32,500 bases of DNA from contig CAJNDS010000913.1 of the NCBI GenBank assembly GCA_905221605.1, positions 262,158 to 294,657 of the forward strand. Reading direction: 5' to 3'. Of this stretch, positions 1 through 9,139 are shown piece after piece. Below the pieces are notes generated by a model. The model was not told the origin of the DNA. It saw only the letters and a list, made by a program, of their open reading frames with translations, and did not search any database. How positions within the stretch are numbered: position 1 is the first letter of the stretch; each line of letters starts with the position of its first letter. The position numbers and the translations under genes were made by a program. The DNA is from Symbiodinium natans. Lineage: Eukaryota; Sar; Dinophyceae; Suessiales; Symbiodiniaceae.

Positions 1-2183
1 ATGAACCAAACGAACATCGGATATGAAGAGCGAGTTCTGGGCAAACGATGAATGGCGCGAGTCCAAAGAATTGTGTTGCAAATTACCAACACCGGCACGC
101 GATCCCCAAAAATGTCTAGGACGACGTCCATCAATGTAAAGTCGAATGTCTCAGAGACCCAAAATGCGGCCAGCTTTGGAACGACACTGGCCGTGATGTT
201 CCAGTCTGCATACTCTGCTTCCAGCGGGCCATGATCAGGGCCAACAGCATGGACATGTAAGCCATTCAACACCAACTGAGTGGACAAGTCAAGCAACGCC
301 CGAGGAGCGCCATCCGCCTGGAAGGAATGACTCAGCACAGCAACAAACTTGTGGTCTACAACTTTGGTAGCCGTCTGAGAGGAGAGCGTCTTCAAAATAG
401 GCATCGCTTCAGGTATGTGGCGCGTGGTCTTATAGAACACAAACTCAATCGGGTGAGCAGTCATGCCAAAATAGCGGCCGGCTGAAAAGAAGACATCGTT
501 GGGCAGCTGGGGGCACTGAGACGAAGGCCCCGAAGGCGGCCTGTGTTTCGGGTGTTTCGGTAACCTGAACCATTCTGTACCCGAGTGGCTTGCTTGCAAG
601 GCTTCAGCGCTGAAACCAGACTTGCGCAAAAGCTGGGCAAAGTCACCCTCACGAAACATGGCAGCGCGCTTGTCCGCCGCGCAGTCGAATATGCCAGCAG
701 CCATGCCAATGTGCAAGGCAACTTCGTCGAATGCCATCACCATGCTCATTACATGGACCAAAGATCGCCCAACGCCATCTGGGCAGTTCATACTTGTGCC
801 TACCAATCTAACCTTCTGGGTAAGCAGCGATACAAGAGCCGATGACCAATGTGCCATGAAATACTTCGGCAGGAAGGGACCCATGACGGTGGGATTCAGA
901 ACGATAAACGTTTTGTGCCTTGGCGTTTTCTTTCTCAAGCCAATTCCCCAAGATCCAAAGTCAAAGCAGGTGTTTGGGCGAGATATCACAAGCAAGTTCC
1001 ACATCTTTGGGAAGGTCACTGTGGTTTCCCCATTCACCACAATCACATAGTCCAATGGTGCACCAGCTTGTGCATCAGGAATCACACAGACCTGCATGAA
1101 ATGGAGCATGTTCGCACGATACTCTGCGTCCTTCTCATAAAATGCCACCACTACCAAGATCCGCTCGCCAGCCGTGACAAGTGGAGCATCTTCTTGCTTG
1201 GCTACCCTCCGTGACAAAGCAGCATAGAATCTTGGCAAGCGACCAGGCCCAGGATGGAAAAGTGTCTCCCAGACATGTTCCGGGTAGGTTTGACTCGTTT
1301 GACTGCACTCACTTCGTGCCGTGTGCGACCTGTTCATGGCGCTGACAGTGCTGCCTCCATGGAGAAGCTCATAGGGAACGCCACTTGACACTCTTGACAC
1401 CACCGCGCGCTTTAGGATCCTCCAAGCCTTTCTACGGTCTGACACATTTGCAGCACGTCTGCTCACATGTTCCGCGAAATCTTTGTGCACGGCCCATGGC
1501 AAGCCGAAGTCCAACGTGTCATGATCACAGGTTGCGCGACTGGCAACAAATTGGGCACCATGTCGCAGTGGTGATGTGTAAGCATCTGCCCAGAATTCAC
1601 ACCCGGTGTGCCAAAAATACTTGGGTATCAACGGACCTTGTTGCTGACAACTAGTGACAACAATAGGCTGGAAGCCATGCTGGTGACTGCTCTCAAACAG
1701 AGCTTGGCTGAAATCTTCTCGAAACTCCAGTGTGTACAAATGGTAGCAAGATGTGAATGCAGCCGAAATCAAATCTTTATCTGCAGCTTGTTCTGCAGCT
1801 TGTGGTTCCACGATGAATACATGATGAAATCTCTGCCCGGCTGCCTGGTTCTCACGTTTCAAGCGCTGATTCTGGCACACGTCTGCCAAAAGCTGGCAGT
1901 ACAGTTTCAGATTTTGTCGGCAATGAGACGAGATGCCTGTCACATAGATTATTGTCGTGGAATTGCGCGTTGCAGACTGCATTATATCAAGGGTGCCAGC
2001 AGCCATGGACACGTCACCGAATGAGGAGTGCAGTTGCAGTAACATCATGCTCCAGGCGGCCATGCCCACAGCCACAATATAGCACGCACAAGGAGACCAG
2101 CGTCTGACGCACAAACATGTCCACGATCCCATCTGCAAACCTTCAGCAAATGCCCCCATCTCGGGCACTTGAGCCCCTGTCAT
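1..2183 (-). CDS. Large glycosyltransferase-like membrane protein (gene A), 3' end outside window
   Basis: The minus strand is open from an ATG at 2183-2181 to the window edge, 727 codons without a stop; an in-frame TGA lies upstream at 2208-2210. Residues about 32-50 form a hydrophobic segment after an Arg-Arg pair, suggesting a type II signal anchor of a Golgi or ER enzyme. Residues about 340-470 carry a GT-A-like series: ILVVVAFYEKD, DYVIVVNGE, ISRPNTCFDFGSW, LNPTVMGPFLP and RLVGTSMNC. The R-x-N-x2-x-DFGSW piece recalls the NkG-D motif of RgpF-type enzymes. From residue about 610 a GT4-like N-terminal Rossmann half begins (VAVLSHSFQADGAPRALLDL, then GPLEAEY and VLVICNTILW); its catalytic half would lie beyond the window. 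Residues 60-330 are not recognised. Coding status is near certain from length and motif continuity; the substrate is unknown. It points the same way as gene B, 1.57 kb upstream. Confidence 0.85.
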   Translation of the reverse strand, partial: MTGAQVPEMGAFAEGLQMGSWTCLCVRRWSPCACYIVAVGMAAWSMMLLQLHSSFGDVSMAAGTLDIMQSATRNSTTIIYVTGISSHCRQNLKLYCQLLADVCQNQRLKRENQAAGQRFHHVFIVEPQAAEQAADKDLISAAFTSCYHLYTLEFREDFSQALFESSHQHGFQPIVVTSCQQQGPLIPKYFWHTGCEFWADAYTSPLRHGAQFVASRATCDHDTLDFGLPWAVHKDFAEHVSRRAANVSDRRKAWRILKRAVVSRVSSGVPYELLHGGSTVSAMNRSHTARSECSQTSQTYPEHVWETLFHPGPGRLPRFYAALSRRVAKQEDAPLVTAGERILVVVAFYEKDAEYRANMLHFMQVCVIPDAQAGAPLDYVIVVNGETTVTFPKMWNLLVISRPNTCFDFGSWGIGLRKKTPRHKTFIVLNPTVMGPFLPKYFMAHWSSALVSLLTQKVRLVGTSMNCPDGVGRSLVHVMSMVMAFDEVALHIGMAAGIFDCAADKRAAMFREGDFAQLLRKSGFSAEALQASHSGTEWFRLPKHPKHRPPSGPSSQCPQLPNDVFFSAGRYFGMTAHPIEFVFYKTTRHIPEAMPILKTLSSQTATKVVDHKFVAVLSHSFQADGAPRALLDLSTQLVLNGLHVHAVGPDHGPLEAEYADWNITASVVPKLAAFWVSETFDFTLMDVVLDIFGDRVPVLVICNTILWTRAIHRLPRTRSSYPMFVWF

Positions 2184-2578
2184 AATCCATTGCGAAGAAA
2201 ACAGCCGTCAATACGAACCCACTAGTTTTTCAAGGCTGCAGCCCCGCGAGTTGGCGCAAACAGTTAGGGTGAGCCTTCTGACAGACTGACTGCTCTGACA
2301 TCTTGTGCTGCTTGGTTCTAGTTTCTTCGTATGCCTTCGGACTACCATCAAAAGCAATGGCTTGCCATGGCTAACATCATATCGACCCAGGATGTCGGTC
2401 ATGTGGTGGTGGATATGGTGTGAAACCTGGGAACCGGCAGCTTGGCAAGAATCTCGGTCTCAAAAGCAAACACGTTTCCTGGTTTCCAACTGGCAGGGCC
2501 CATCCACTAGAGCTGACCATAGCCGTTCCGGCACACGTATGGAACGTGCGCACCAAGACTTCCAACTCATGAAGCGCA

Positions 2579-2594
2579 ACACACACACACACAC
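2579..2594 (+). repeat. (AC)n microsatellite
   Basis: Eight uninterrupted AC dinucleotides are visible. Nearby sequence continues A/C-rich for another 40 bases. Confidence 0.95.
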
Positions 2595-2890
2595 TCAACA
2601 GAAACACTCAACATACACGCACATCACAAACAAGAAGAAAGAAAGCCACAGCTCGAGACCTTCTCGAACCCGTTTTAGGATTCTTAGGCAACCCACAAGA
2701 CCGCAGTGTCTTGGTTCTTTGCCTTAGGGCTTAGGGTTCTTAAACGCAAAAGCCGTGAAGCCAGAAAGCCTGGAACCCTATGGGCACAATGAGGTTCCTG
2801 CGAAAAAAAAAGGAAAACCTATTCGGTTTTGGGCTCTAAGGCCCTCAACGCCCGAAAGCCCAACACACCCTAAAATCAAAAAACCCGGAC

Positions 2891-2914
2891 CCCTAAACCC
2901 TAAACCCTAACCCC
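2891..2914 (-). repeat. Interstitial telomere-like tract (CCCTAAA)
   Basis: About three consecutive CCCTAAA-type units occur here. TTTAGGG is the plant-type telomere repeat also reported for dinoflagellates. The tract is short and lies between genes, so it is interstitial rather than a chromosome end. Confidence 0.85.
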
Positions 2915-3518
2915 CTATGGGTGTTGGGGTTTGGGGCCTCAGGCTCCTCTAAAGGCCCCTCAATCCGGGCTTTTGGCCCTGGCCTGGATGAAGTTTCGAG
3001 GAATCCTGGTTCTGGCTCAACCAATTGAGGGTTTACAGGGTTTGGTGCCCTGTAGGGTTGATTTTGTGTAGCAATATGGGCATTTCCCACAATGGTTTTC
3101 TTTGCTCGGGGTCTTGATTTTTTCTGGCAAGCGATGTCTCCATCCCATCTAGTAAGTGATGTGTGCCGAATGCTTGCATAACAACTGACTGCCTGGGAAG
3201 TACAAAGCGTAGGTTGCATGGCAGTCCGGTAAACCTGGACAGCTTACAAGAAGTATATTCATGCGCCATGACAGTCCCATGTTGTACGCATGGAGGTCAC
3301 GCGCGCTCGTGCAGCAACTACGTACATTGTTCGCGCTTACAGATAAAACTCACATTTTTTCGTAGACTGCGGGGAGCTGTTTTTCGTTCAGCGAACCTGC
3401 AGCGCTAAAAAGAAGTATGCATGTGTGCTGCGAGCTTTTGTCGTTTGCACGCTGTTCATGTGGGCTCCTGCAGGAATTAACTGCCTTTTCCGTGTTCCAA
3501 ATACTGCAAGCCTGCAAC

Positions 3519-3615
3519 AAAAACGCATTTCCCCAGCAGACGCTTACGCGAAAAAACGCATTTCCTCCGCTGATTACAAGTGTACGGAGAAAATCGCGCA
3601 TTTTTCCCGCAGATT
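3519..3615 (+). repeat. Three-copy degenerate minisatellite, about 35-bp period
   Basis: The core AAAACGCATTTCC recurs at about 3519, 3552 and 3590, followed each time by a CAGCAGA/CCGCTGA/CGCAGAT-like tail. The third copy is the most diverged. The repeated peptide seen in one plus frame is a by-product of the repeat. Confidence 0.75.
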
Positions 3616-3748
3616 GTCCAAAGCCCCATTGAAGCGTTGAGTAAGCGCCTTGAAGCCGTGTCAGCAGAGCGCGGGGCACCACATGTGAAATCAGCCACGG
3701 TGGAGGTGTAGGTTGGGGGGGCTCTCTTTTCTACTTTTCAACGCTTTG

Positions 3749-4870
3749 TCACTGTGATGAAACACGGCTGGTCAAAGCTATCATGGTTGGCACAATCCGT
3801 TCCAAGCCCAAGGCCAGCGCGCAGGAGGGGTCATGACACCCGTTGTAGTACTCGCCCATGAGGCTCAGAAGTTTGGGCGCCATGGGCAAGATCTTGTCCT
3901 CCCAGGCGGAGAGTCCATTGCGCATCCAGTAGAAGGAGCCCGCCACAATACGCCAGGACTTCTTTTCCAGGCGTTCCTGCCCCAGCTTAGACTGCAGCAC
4001 GCTCCAAGTGATCTCGATCTCCCGCTCCGCATCCGAGTCAAAGCCAAAAGGCGCCAGATCAAAGGCCACAAACTCCTCGAGGTTGGCCTGGCCGTATTGC
4101 CAGGTCAAGTTGTGGGGGCCCAGCAAGCCCAGGTTCTGGTCTTTCTGGAAGGCCTTCAGAGCACGTTTCACCACTCTCACTGTCCCACACAGGGAGCCCA
4201 CCATTAGCTGTCTCCAGTCATCTCTTTTCTTGGAGTGCAGCTTCAGCAAGATGTCAAAGTCCAGCGCTAGCTCCCGATTCAGTTGCAACTGCTGCATGAA
4301 AATACCCATATCAGCCCCCTTGTTCGCAACTTGTGCAGCGATGACATGCTGCAAAACTGGCGATGTCAAATTACCAACCACTGCGTCCAGCGTTGAGACT
4401 GGCTGAGTTGTTGCGAGGAATACGTCCACCGTGCGCGGCTTTGCTTGTGCACTCAATACATTTGCCACGCAGTGCTGGATGGTGCGCCATTGCAACGGGT
4501 CGTGCAGCTGGATGAAAAGACCCACCCGAAAGCCCCCGCCCGGCCCGCCCTCTCTGCCTGACTCTCCCTGGAACTTCACCCTGTTGATGAGATGTTTCAC
4601 CCGGACCACCGCCGCGCGGCCCGCGAAACGCGTCAGGGCCGTCTGCAGGCCCGCCATGCCGATAGACAGCCGCGTCTGCGAAGACTGCAGGATCTTCACC
4701 AGCATCGATCGGATCTGGTCACCCCGACTGTCCCGACTCAGCTCGGAGGCATCGTAGGTGTAGCCATCCACCCCGTCCTCCAAGAGCTCCGACTTCGCAG
4801 CCAGGACCGGGATACCAAAATACATGGCGTCCAGAACGCTCGAATCCATGTCGCTGAACGAGAGGCTGAC
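3749..4870 (-). CDS. Gene B, last exon: GT4 C-terminal half fused to an RgpF-like domain
   Basis: This exon begins at 4870 just after an AG acceptor (4871-4872) and ends at the stop at 3749-3751. Its first 80 residues hold the GT4 donor-binding signature (SDMDSSVLDAMYFGIPVLA, equivalent to the E-x7-E/EAM-x-G-x-PV region). From about residue 105 of the downstream ATG frame an RgpF-type (rhamnan synthesis F) domain follows: LFIQLHDPLQW, NKGADMGIFM, FDILLKLHSKKRDDW, NLGLLGPHNLTW and GSFYWMRNGLSAW. RgpF proteins act in bacterial rhamnose-glucose polysaccharide assembly; a role in an algal cell-surface or secreted polysaccharide is inference. The sequence ends soon after the conserved domain, so the C-terminus looks natural. 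Family assignment is from motif memory only. Confidence 0.85.
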   Translation of the reverse strand, partial: VSLSFSDMDSSVLDAMYFGIPVLAAKSELLEDGVDGYTYDASELSRDSRGDQIRSMLVKILQSSQTRLSIGMAGLQTALTRFAGRAAVVRVKHLINRVKFQGESGREGGPGGGFRVGLFIQLHDPLQWRTIQHCVANVLSAQAKPRTVDVFLATTQPVSTLDAVVGNLTSPVLQHVIAAQVANKGADMGIFMQQLQLNRELALDFDILLKLHSKKRDDWRQLMVGSLCGTVRVVKRALKAFQKDQNLGLLGPHNLTWQYGQANLEEFVAFDLAPFGFDSDAEREIEITWSVLQSKLGQERLEKKSWRIVAGSFYWMRNGLSAWEDKILPMAPKLLSLMGEYYNGCHDPSCALALGLERIVPTMIALTSRVSSQ

Positions 4871-4957
4871 CTCAGATGGACATGCGAATCATGCGACCGG
4901 CCTGCAGCTCTGTGAGGCTCTGTGGCTCTGTGTGGAAATGTTCTTCAAGACTAAGAC
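4871..4957 (-). other. 87-nt GT-AG intron in gene B
   Basis: On the minus strand the donor GTCTTA begins at 4957 and the acceptor CTGAG ends at 4871. Removing it joins the frame reading SDLHVC to VSLSFSDMDSS, restoring a continuous GT4 motif. Both exon-intron junctions carry the trinucleotide GTC, so the exact cut is ambiguous by three bases; such direct repeats at intron ends are common in dinoflagellates. The frame holds a stop inside the intron (TGA at about 4879-4881), which supports its removal. Confidence 0.75.
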
Positions 4958-5326
4958 GCAAACGTGCAAGTCAGAAGCTGGCACCAGTTGTGGCCACATG
5001 TCAAGCGAATGAAATTCTACTTGCTGTGAAAGGTTTTGCCCCGCGTCTCCGCAATCTGCATCTCTGAATACGAAGATGAGCCATCTAGACCCAAACGCCT
5101 GTTGCATGGCTGATATAAGCTTGGATGAAATCAATCTTGTTGAAGCCTCGGTACAAGCATCATCAAGTACGGTCAATACAAAAGCTTCAAGATCTGTATT
5201 GTGAGCCCATCGAGTCTCAAGCCGAAAACTCTGGATCCGCTGTATGGGGTCGTTTCTTTCGAGCGTCGAAGTCGCCTTGGCCACGTCACCATGGACACGC
5301 AGTTCACAAGATGCAAAGATGTAACG
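4958..5326 (-). CDS. Gene B, middle exon: GT4 linker and second Rossmann half
   Basis: This frame opens after a TAG at 5327-5329 and runs into the donor at 4957. It reads ELRVHGDVAKAT near its start, the position at which GT4 enzymes have the first strand of the second Rossmann fold. It then reads RWLIFVFRDADCGDAG and EFHSLDMWPQLVPASDLHVC, matching the strand and helix that precede the donor-binding motif. It continues the preceding segment after a frame change around 5304-5329 and joins the last exon through the 87-nt intron. Function is as for the rest of gene B. Confidence 0.7.
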
Positions 5327-6013
5327 CTACGGAATCAACTGAGATCAACGCTTGCACAATTGGGCGAAATGTGGTAAAATGGCTCCCGCCGAGTGAAGTC
5401 TGCGACCATGCGCTCCTGTCCCTTTGGGTTGCAAAGACCACGTGGTCCACCTTCTGCAAGGCTTTCTGAATGAGCCGCGGTGATGGCTGGACTTGGCAGG
5501 GCGTGGCCAGTCTATAAAAGAACCACACCAATCGCGCAGGAACAGGTCGCGTGGCTGCCAGCTGTGCAAGTTGCGCTGCCCAACACAAAGAAAAACAGAA
5601 GATGAAATCTGGATGCCATTGCCAGGCGCGTAGTTTCCTGATTCGGAAAAGGTTCATCGACGAATTCGACATCAATTGGGAAACAATATCGCTTGCCCTG
5701 GCTTGCATGCCGCTTGCAATGAATGAATCGAGCATTTTGCCAGAACTCCCACCTTCAACAATGACAGTATGCCCTGAGCCAACCAATACGGTTCCAATGT
5801 TCAAAATGAATGTAGCATCACCTCGAGCTGTGAAATCGCGAATTAGGAAAAGGAATGTGCTCGCAGAGCTGTTATATGCGGTCTTTCCAGTATCCTGCCC
5901 AGTATCCGGCAAGAATTCTGCGGGATTCATGTTCCTTGGATGCAGGCGCTGGTCACGTGGGGACAATCGGCTGTCAATACCACTGACATGGCTCTGGCAA
6001 ACAGTTCAAGCCG
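5304..6013 (-). CDS. Gene B, first GT4 segment (N-terminal Rossmann half)
   Basis: The minus frame is open from after a TGA at about 6011-6013 to a TGA at 5304-5306. It reads TFLFLIRDFTARGDATFILNIG and GHTVIVEGG, a GT4 N-terminal strand-loop-helix pattern. Further on, VDHVVFATQRDRSAW and FRPIV match the end of the N-terminal domain. The next segment is in another frame; spacing between the domain halves (about 48 residues) is already normal for GT4, so a one-base indel near 5327 explains the change better than a conventional intron. That indel could be an assembly error or a real lesion. No ATG near the 5' end fits as start, so the upstream segment is needed. Confidence 0.7.
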
Positions 6014-6091
6014 ACTAAACCAGGGCTCACAGGGTAAACGACCAAAGCAGCAGGGAGGCAGCAGGATAATAATTATAAGCAACACTTGCAT
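5927..6091 (-). CDS. Gene B, candidate N-terminus with signal peptide or anchor
   Basis: An ATG at 6091-6089 starts MQVLLIIIILLPPCCFG, a strongly hydrophobic stretch fitting a signal peptide or signal anchor, followed by RLPCEPWFSRLELFARAM. The frame overlaps the next gene B segment between 5927 and 6013 and must switch into it by a short intron or an indel. Placement is supported by the hydrophobic start, expected for a lumenal glycosyltransferase, and by adjacency. The frame stays open upstream to about 6301, but that part is Ala/Gly-rich and unconvincing. Confidence 0.5.
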   Translation of the reverse strand: MQVLLIIIILLPPCCFGRLPCEPWFSRLELFARAMSVVLTADCPHVTSACIQGT

Positions 6092-8282
6092 CGTCAGTTG
6101 ACGCGCACTGCAACAAAGCATGTTATCCGCCGACCCTGCAGGCGCACCGAGACGCGAAGCATCGCAAGTGCTGGCCGCTGCGCTTGCCGCAGCCCTAGCC
6201 TGCGGCGTGGCCACTCGCTTCCCCCCGCCCTTGCTTCCCCCCCCCCCCCCCGCCATGGCCAATACTCCAAAACGCAAGCGCGCCGCTCCACACAGCAGCA
6301 CCGGAAAGTTCGCTATTGCGGCTGGGGCCCGGCGGTTCTTGATCCTTTTACAAGCTTAGACGGGCTTCCTTCGACGGGTTCCTGGCGCGCTCTCCAAATG
6401 TTTCCCAAAATGTCTGCTTTCTTCGGCGCAGCTCCTGGGTTCCTGCGACTCTCCCCCTGTCTCCCTTTGTCTCCGTTCACCTCCGTCTTTGCATGGCTCT
6501 GCCTGTCCCTTCCACGTGTTTTGAGAGTTAGGAAATAAGGTCTGATTGCAATGTGTTATTGCAATGTGTTTCCACGTGTTTCCACAGTGTGTCAAGGCAC
6601 CTTGTTGTGACGCCCGTGGAGTTCATGCAAACCCATCCAGGTGCTGAGAAGCGCCTCCAACTCTGCCAGGCCTGCCACGCACTGCAAAGAGCAAGCGCAA
6701 CGATCGCCAGGCATGCTGTACGTCGTTGGAGCATGTTGGAGCACGAGGCTCACGAGACTCATCCAGACTCATCCAGACTCATCCAGACTCCATGTCACGC
6801 CACGGCAGACACAGGCTTCCTTGAGCCGCGCAGTGTGCTGCCAAATACCGTCAGAAGCCGAACAGAAAACCTAACCCCGTCTCTATGTTGAAGAAGACCT
6901 GTTGGCGAGTATGACGCCTACCAGCGTGAACACAAGAAAAACAGGTTTGTTTTTTTTTTCACCCCTTCTTTAACTTGCCTGCAAGCTACGTCAACCCATT
7001 CAGTTCCTTCAGCTCGGTGAGCTCAGAACCAAGCTCTGAAGGCTTTTCGGGTTGTTGCAGTGTTGAGTTGATATCGAAGGAAGGCTTCGCAAAGGCCTAT
7101 GCTGCCTATGCTGCTGTGCTTGTGGCTTTCTGATCCGCTTTGAAGGGTAGTCTTGCCTTGGGCTCTCCGCGGGGGTAGGCTTGCCTCCGTCAAGGTTTGG
7201 TGTTCCCATGGGCACACCACTGGCGGCGCTGAAGAACCTGCAAAACCGGAAGGACCATCATGTAATCCACGTGCCAAAGGGGAGGCAAGCCAAACTCGAA
7301 AATGGGTGGCCCAAGGGATAAGCCGACGAAATCTAACACGAAAGGATGCACAGGATCGCAGGGTTCTCGGTGCAAGCTTTCTCTGCCCAAGCTTTTCTGT
7401 GCATGTGTTGTCTGCGTTTTCGGTTCTTTGCTCGAGCATTGGGGATGAAATGGGAGGAACTGTCAGCTCTGGTTACTAGGAGCACTTGAGAGCAGAAGAG
7501 TCTTTTCAGATCAGCAGGGCTTAAGGGCTTCGGCATGAGATTCGCAATGCTCGGGCTCCAGGAGCTTCAATCAAAACCCCAACAGGACTCGGAAACAAGT
7601 TTGAGGCAAGGGCCTCTGATAGCCTCGGGGGCAGTTTCTTGCCCCGAAGCCCCTCAAGCGGCAGAGGGTCTGGGAGTCTGGGAAGCTTGTGCAATGGGCC
7701 TGAAGATATACCGACCTTCTGAGTGTATGGAGTACTAGAGTACCACCAGAAACCATATGGACTCGTGGTCTCCTTCTTTCTGCTTCCCGTGTGCAAGCAT
7801 TCCAAGGTCTGGTGTGCTCCAGGTTCGTCTCCGAAGTTCCAGGATTTCGGTTGTTTCGCTTCGCTGCTTGGGATGTTGTCCGATCACTTTGTCTCGGGTG
7901 TCTAGTGATACGTCTAAGGCCTCCAGGCTTCTGAGCCCTGACAGAAGTGCCCCTCAACTTGCTGCACGGTGGGGGCGCGCCAGCTGGCTTAAGGATTCCA
8001 ACTTCCGAAACAACATTTTCGGAATAAGAGGGCGGACTCAAAGTGCCATTTCATGACACTGACAGCTGCTCAAGATGCCGCAGACGTCGAGGGCGAAGAA
8101 GGCCTGCCAGCAAGAGGGGCACGGGGCTTCCAGGGGCTGAACTAAATAAACTAACTATAGGCCTTGGTTTTGAGGTCTAAGGGTCCATAGTTACATTTCC
8201 TCACGAGTCGGTATCTGAAGCCACCGTAGCAACTGCACAGTCGCTGGTGGAGTGAAACGACCTCATGTCAAACACAGCTATG
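6092..8282. other. Non-coding stretch with small repeats
   Basis: No gene can be supported. Visible structures are a 15-base C run at 6237-6251, a GC-rich stretch directly upstream of gene B that may hold its promoter, a repeated TTGCAATGTGTT/TTTCCACGTGTTT block at 6545-6590, a 10-bp tandem repeat at 6756-6791 and a poly-T tract near 6950. Open frames up to 156 codons on both strands overlap each other and show no recognisable motifs. Confidence 0.55.
6756..6791 (+). repeat. 10-bp tandem repeat (GACTCATCCA)
   Basis: Three and a half perfect copies of GACTCATCCA are visible in tandem. Confidence 0.95.
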
Positions 8283-8762
8283 TCACTGTGTCAACTCATT
8301 CAGAGATTTCGTAACTTTGTCCCAATTGACAATGATGGTGGTGAGGCCGCCGAAGAGCAAGGAAAGTGCAGCCAGAGCCCTTAACACACCCCAGGCCAAA
8401 GTGAGTTCTCTCCACTCGGTCCTGTGTGCTGTCAGGAATTCTGCATACTTCTGTGCGTCTCGGGAAAGAAACTCCTGCCACCGCTTTTCGTTCTCCAACT
8501 TGAAGTCATGGTACCGCTTTTCGTTCTCCTTTACGTTCTCCAGCTTGAAATCATGCCATTGAGCAAGCATTTCCTTGTGCCCAGCATGGATCTTCTCGAT
8601 CTTCTTGTCAAGGTCATCGATCTCTTTTCGATCTTCTGCGCACTGAGATGCCAAAATGCTTTCGATCCGCGTTGCCATGGGCGCTTCAGATGCAGCATAT
8701 TCTTCAACATGGTTCTTATCTGCAAACAACTTGAATGACAAGACGGCAGTGGCATGAATCAT
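8283..8762 (-). CDS. Small coiled-coil protein with C-terminal membrane segment
   Basis: The frame runs from an ATG at 8762-8760 (MIHATAVLSFKLF) to the stop at 8283-8285, about 159 residues; a second ATG at 8678 (MATRIESIL) is an alternative start. The frame remains open upstream to about 8807, so this may be an internal or last exon. The central part is highly charged and heptad-like, with a near-repeat (WHDFKLENVKENEKRYHDFKLENEKRW). Then comes a hydrophobic segment (about 26 residues around LRALAALSLLFGGLTTIIV) and a short polar tail. This is the layout of a tail-anchored or dimeric membrane protein. The family is not recognised. Amphipathic regularity makes chance unlikely. Confidence 0.65.
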   Translation of the reverse strand: MIHATAVLSFKLFADKNHVEEYAASEAPMATRIESILASQCAEDRKEIDDLDKKIEKIHAGHKEMLAQWHDFKLENVKENEKRYHDFKLENEKRWQEFLSRDAQKYAEFLTAHRTEWRELTLAWGVLRALAALSLLFGGLTTIIVNWDKVTKSLNELTQ

Positions 8763-9002
8763 CAACAAATGCACATCTTGTGCTCCAAGCAAATCTGCGA
8801 AGTGTATTCAACACACATGCATACACATGTAGCAAATTAGGCCCCTGCTTCCGTGTCTTGCTCAGGCTCAGAGGCTCAGACCCTCCAAAACGAACCCTGA
8901 ACAGGCTGTCCCTGCACCTCGGCAAGGAAGACCCGGTAGCCCAGCACCAGGCAGGCATCGGCCGGCTCGTCCCACGTGGTGATTCGGGGCGCAGGGCACT
9001 CA

Positions 9003-9139
9003 CACGCTTACTGCCTGGCAGCCTCGGAGCCCCAACCGCCTGCCGAGGACAACCCCGAACCTAACCCAAGCACGCTCACTACCTGGCAGCCTCAGAGCCC
9101 CAACCGCCTACCAACGACAACCCTGAAGCCTCACCCAAG
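9003..9139 (+). repeat. Tandem duplication, two copies of about 69 bp
   Basis: Copy one (9003-9070) and copy two (9071-9139) both begin CACGCTYACTRCCTGGCAGC and end in CCCAAG. They share AGCCCCAACCGCCT in the middle and differ at scattered positions, so the duplication is not recent. No coding function is apparent. Confidence 0.85.

Larger units (their letters stand above)
2184..3748. other. Intergenic region between genes A and B
   Basis: No gene is supported on either strand. It holds an (AC)8 run at 2579-2594, a CCCTAAA tract near 2891, gene-poor sequence with frequent ccctaaa/ttaggg words (2700-2930), and three degenerate copies of a roughly 35-bp unit at 3519-3615. Short open frames at 3417-3698 overlap one another on both strands and reflect the repeat. 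The 5' end of gene A and the 3' end of gene B border it. Confidence 0.6.

Noticed and set aside
622-1214. Plus-strand frames of 121-142 codons over gene A
   Set aside because: They are shadows of the minus-strand 727-codon frame, which alone shows continuous motifs.
3833-4406. Plus-strand frames over the last exon of gene B
   Set aside because: Antisense shadows of the GT4/RgpF coding exon.
6086-6538. Plus-strand frames starting next to the gene B start, including an Ala/Pro-rich one at 6120
   Set aside because: They run through a C-run and GC-rich DNA with overlapping frames on both strands; low complexity explains them.
6815-6830. CTTGAGCC word, resembling the complement of the dinoflagellate spliced-leader end
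   Set aside because: Only eight bases agree; the rest of the spliced leader is absent, so no relict or processed gene is supported.
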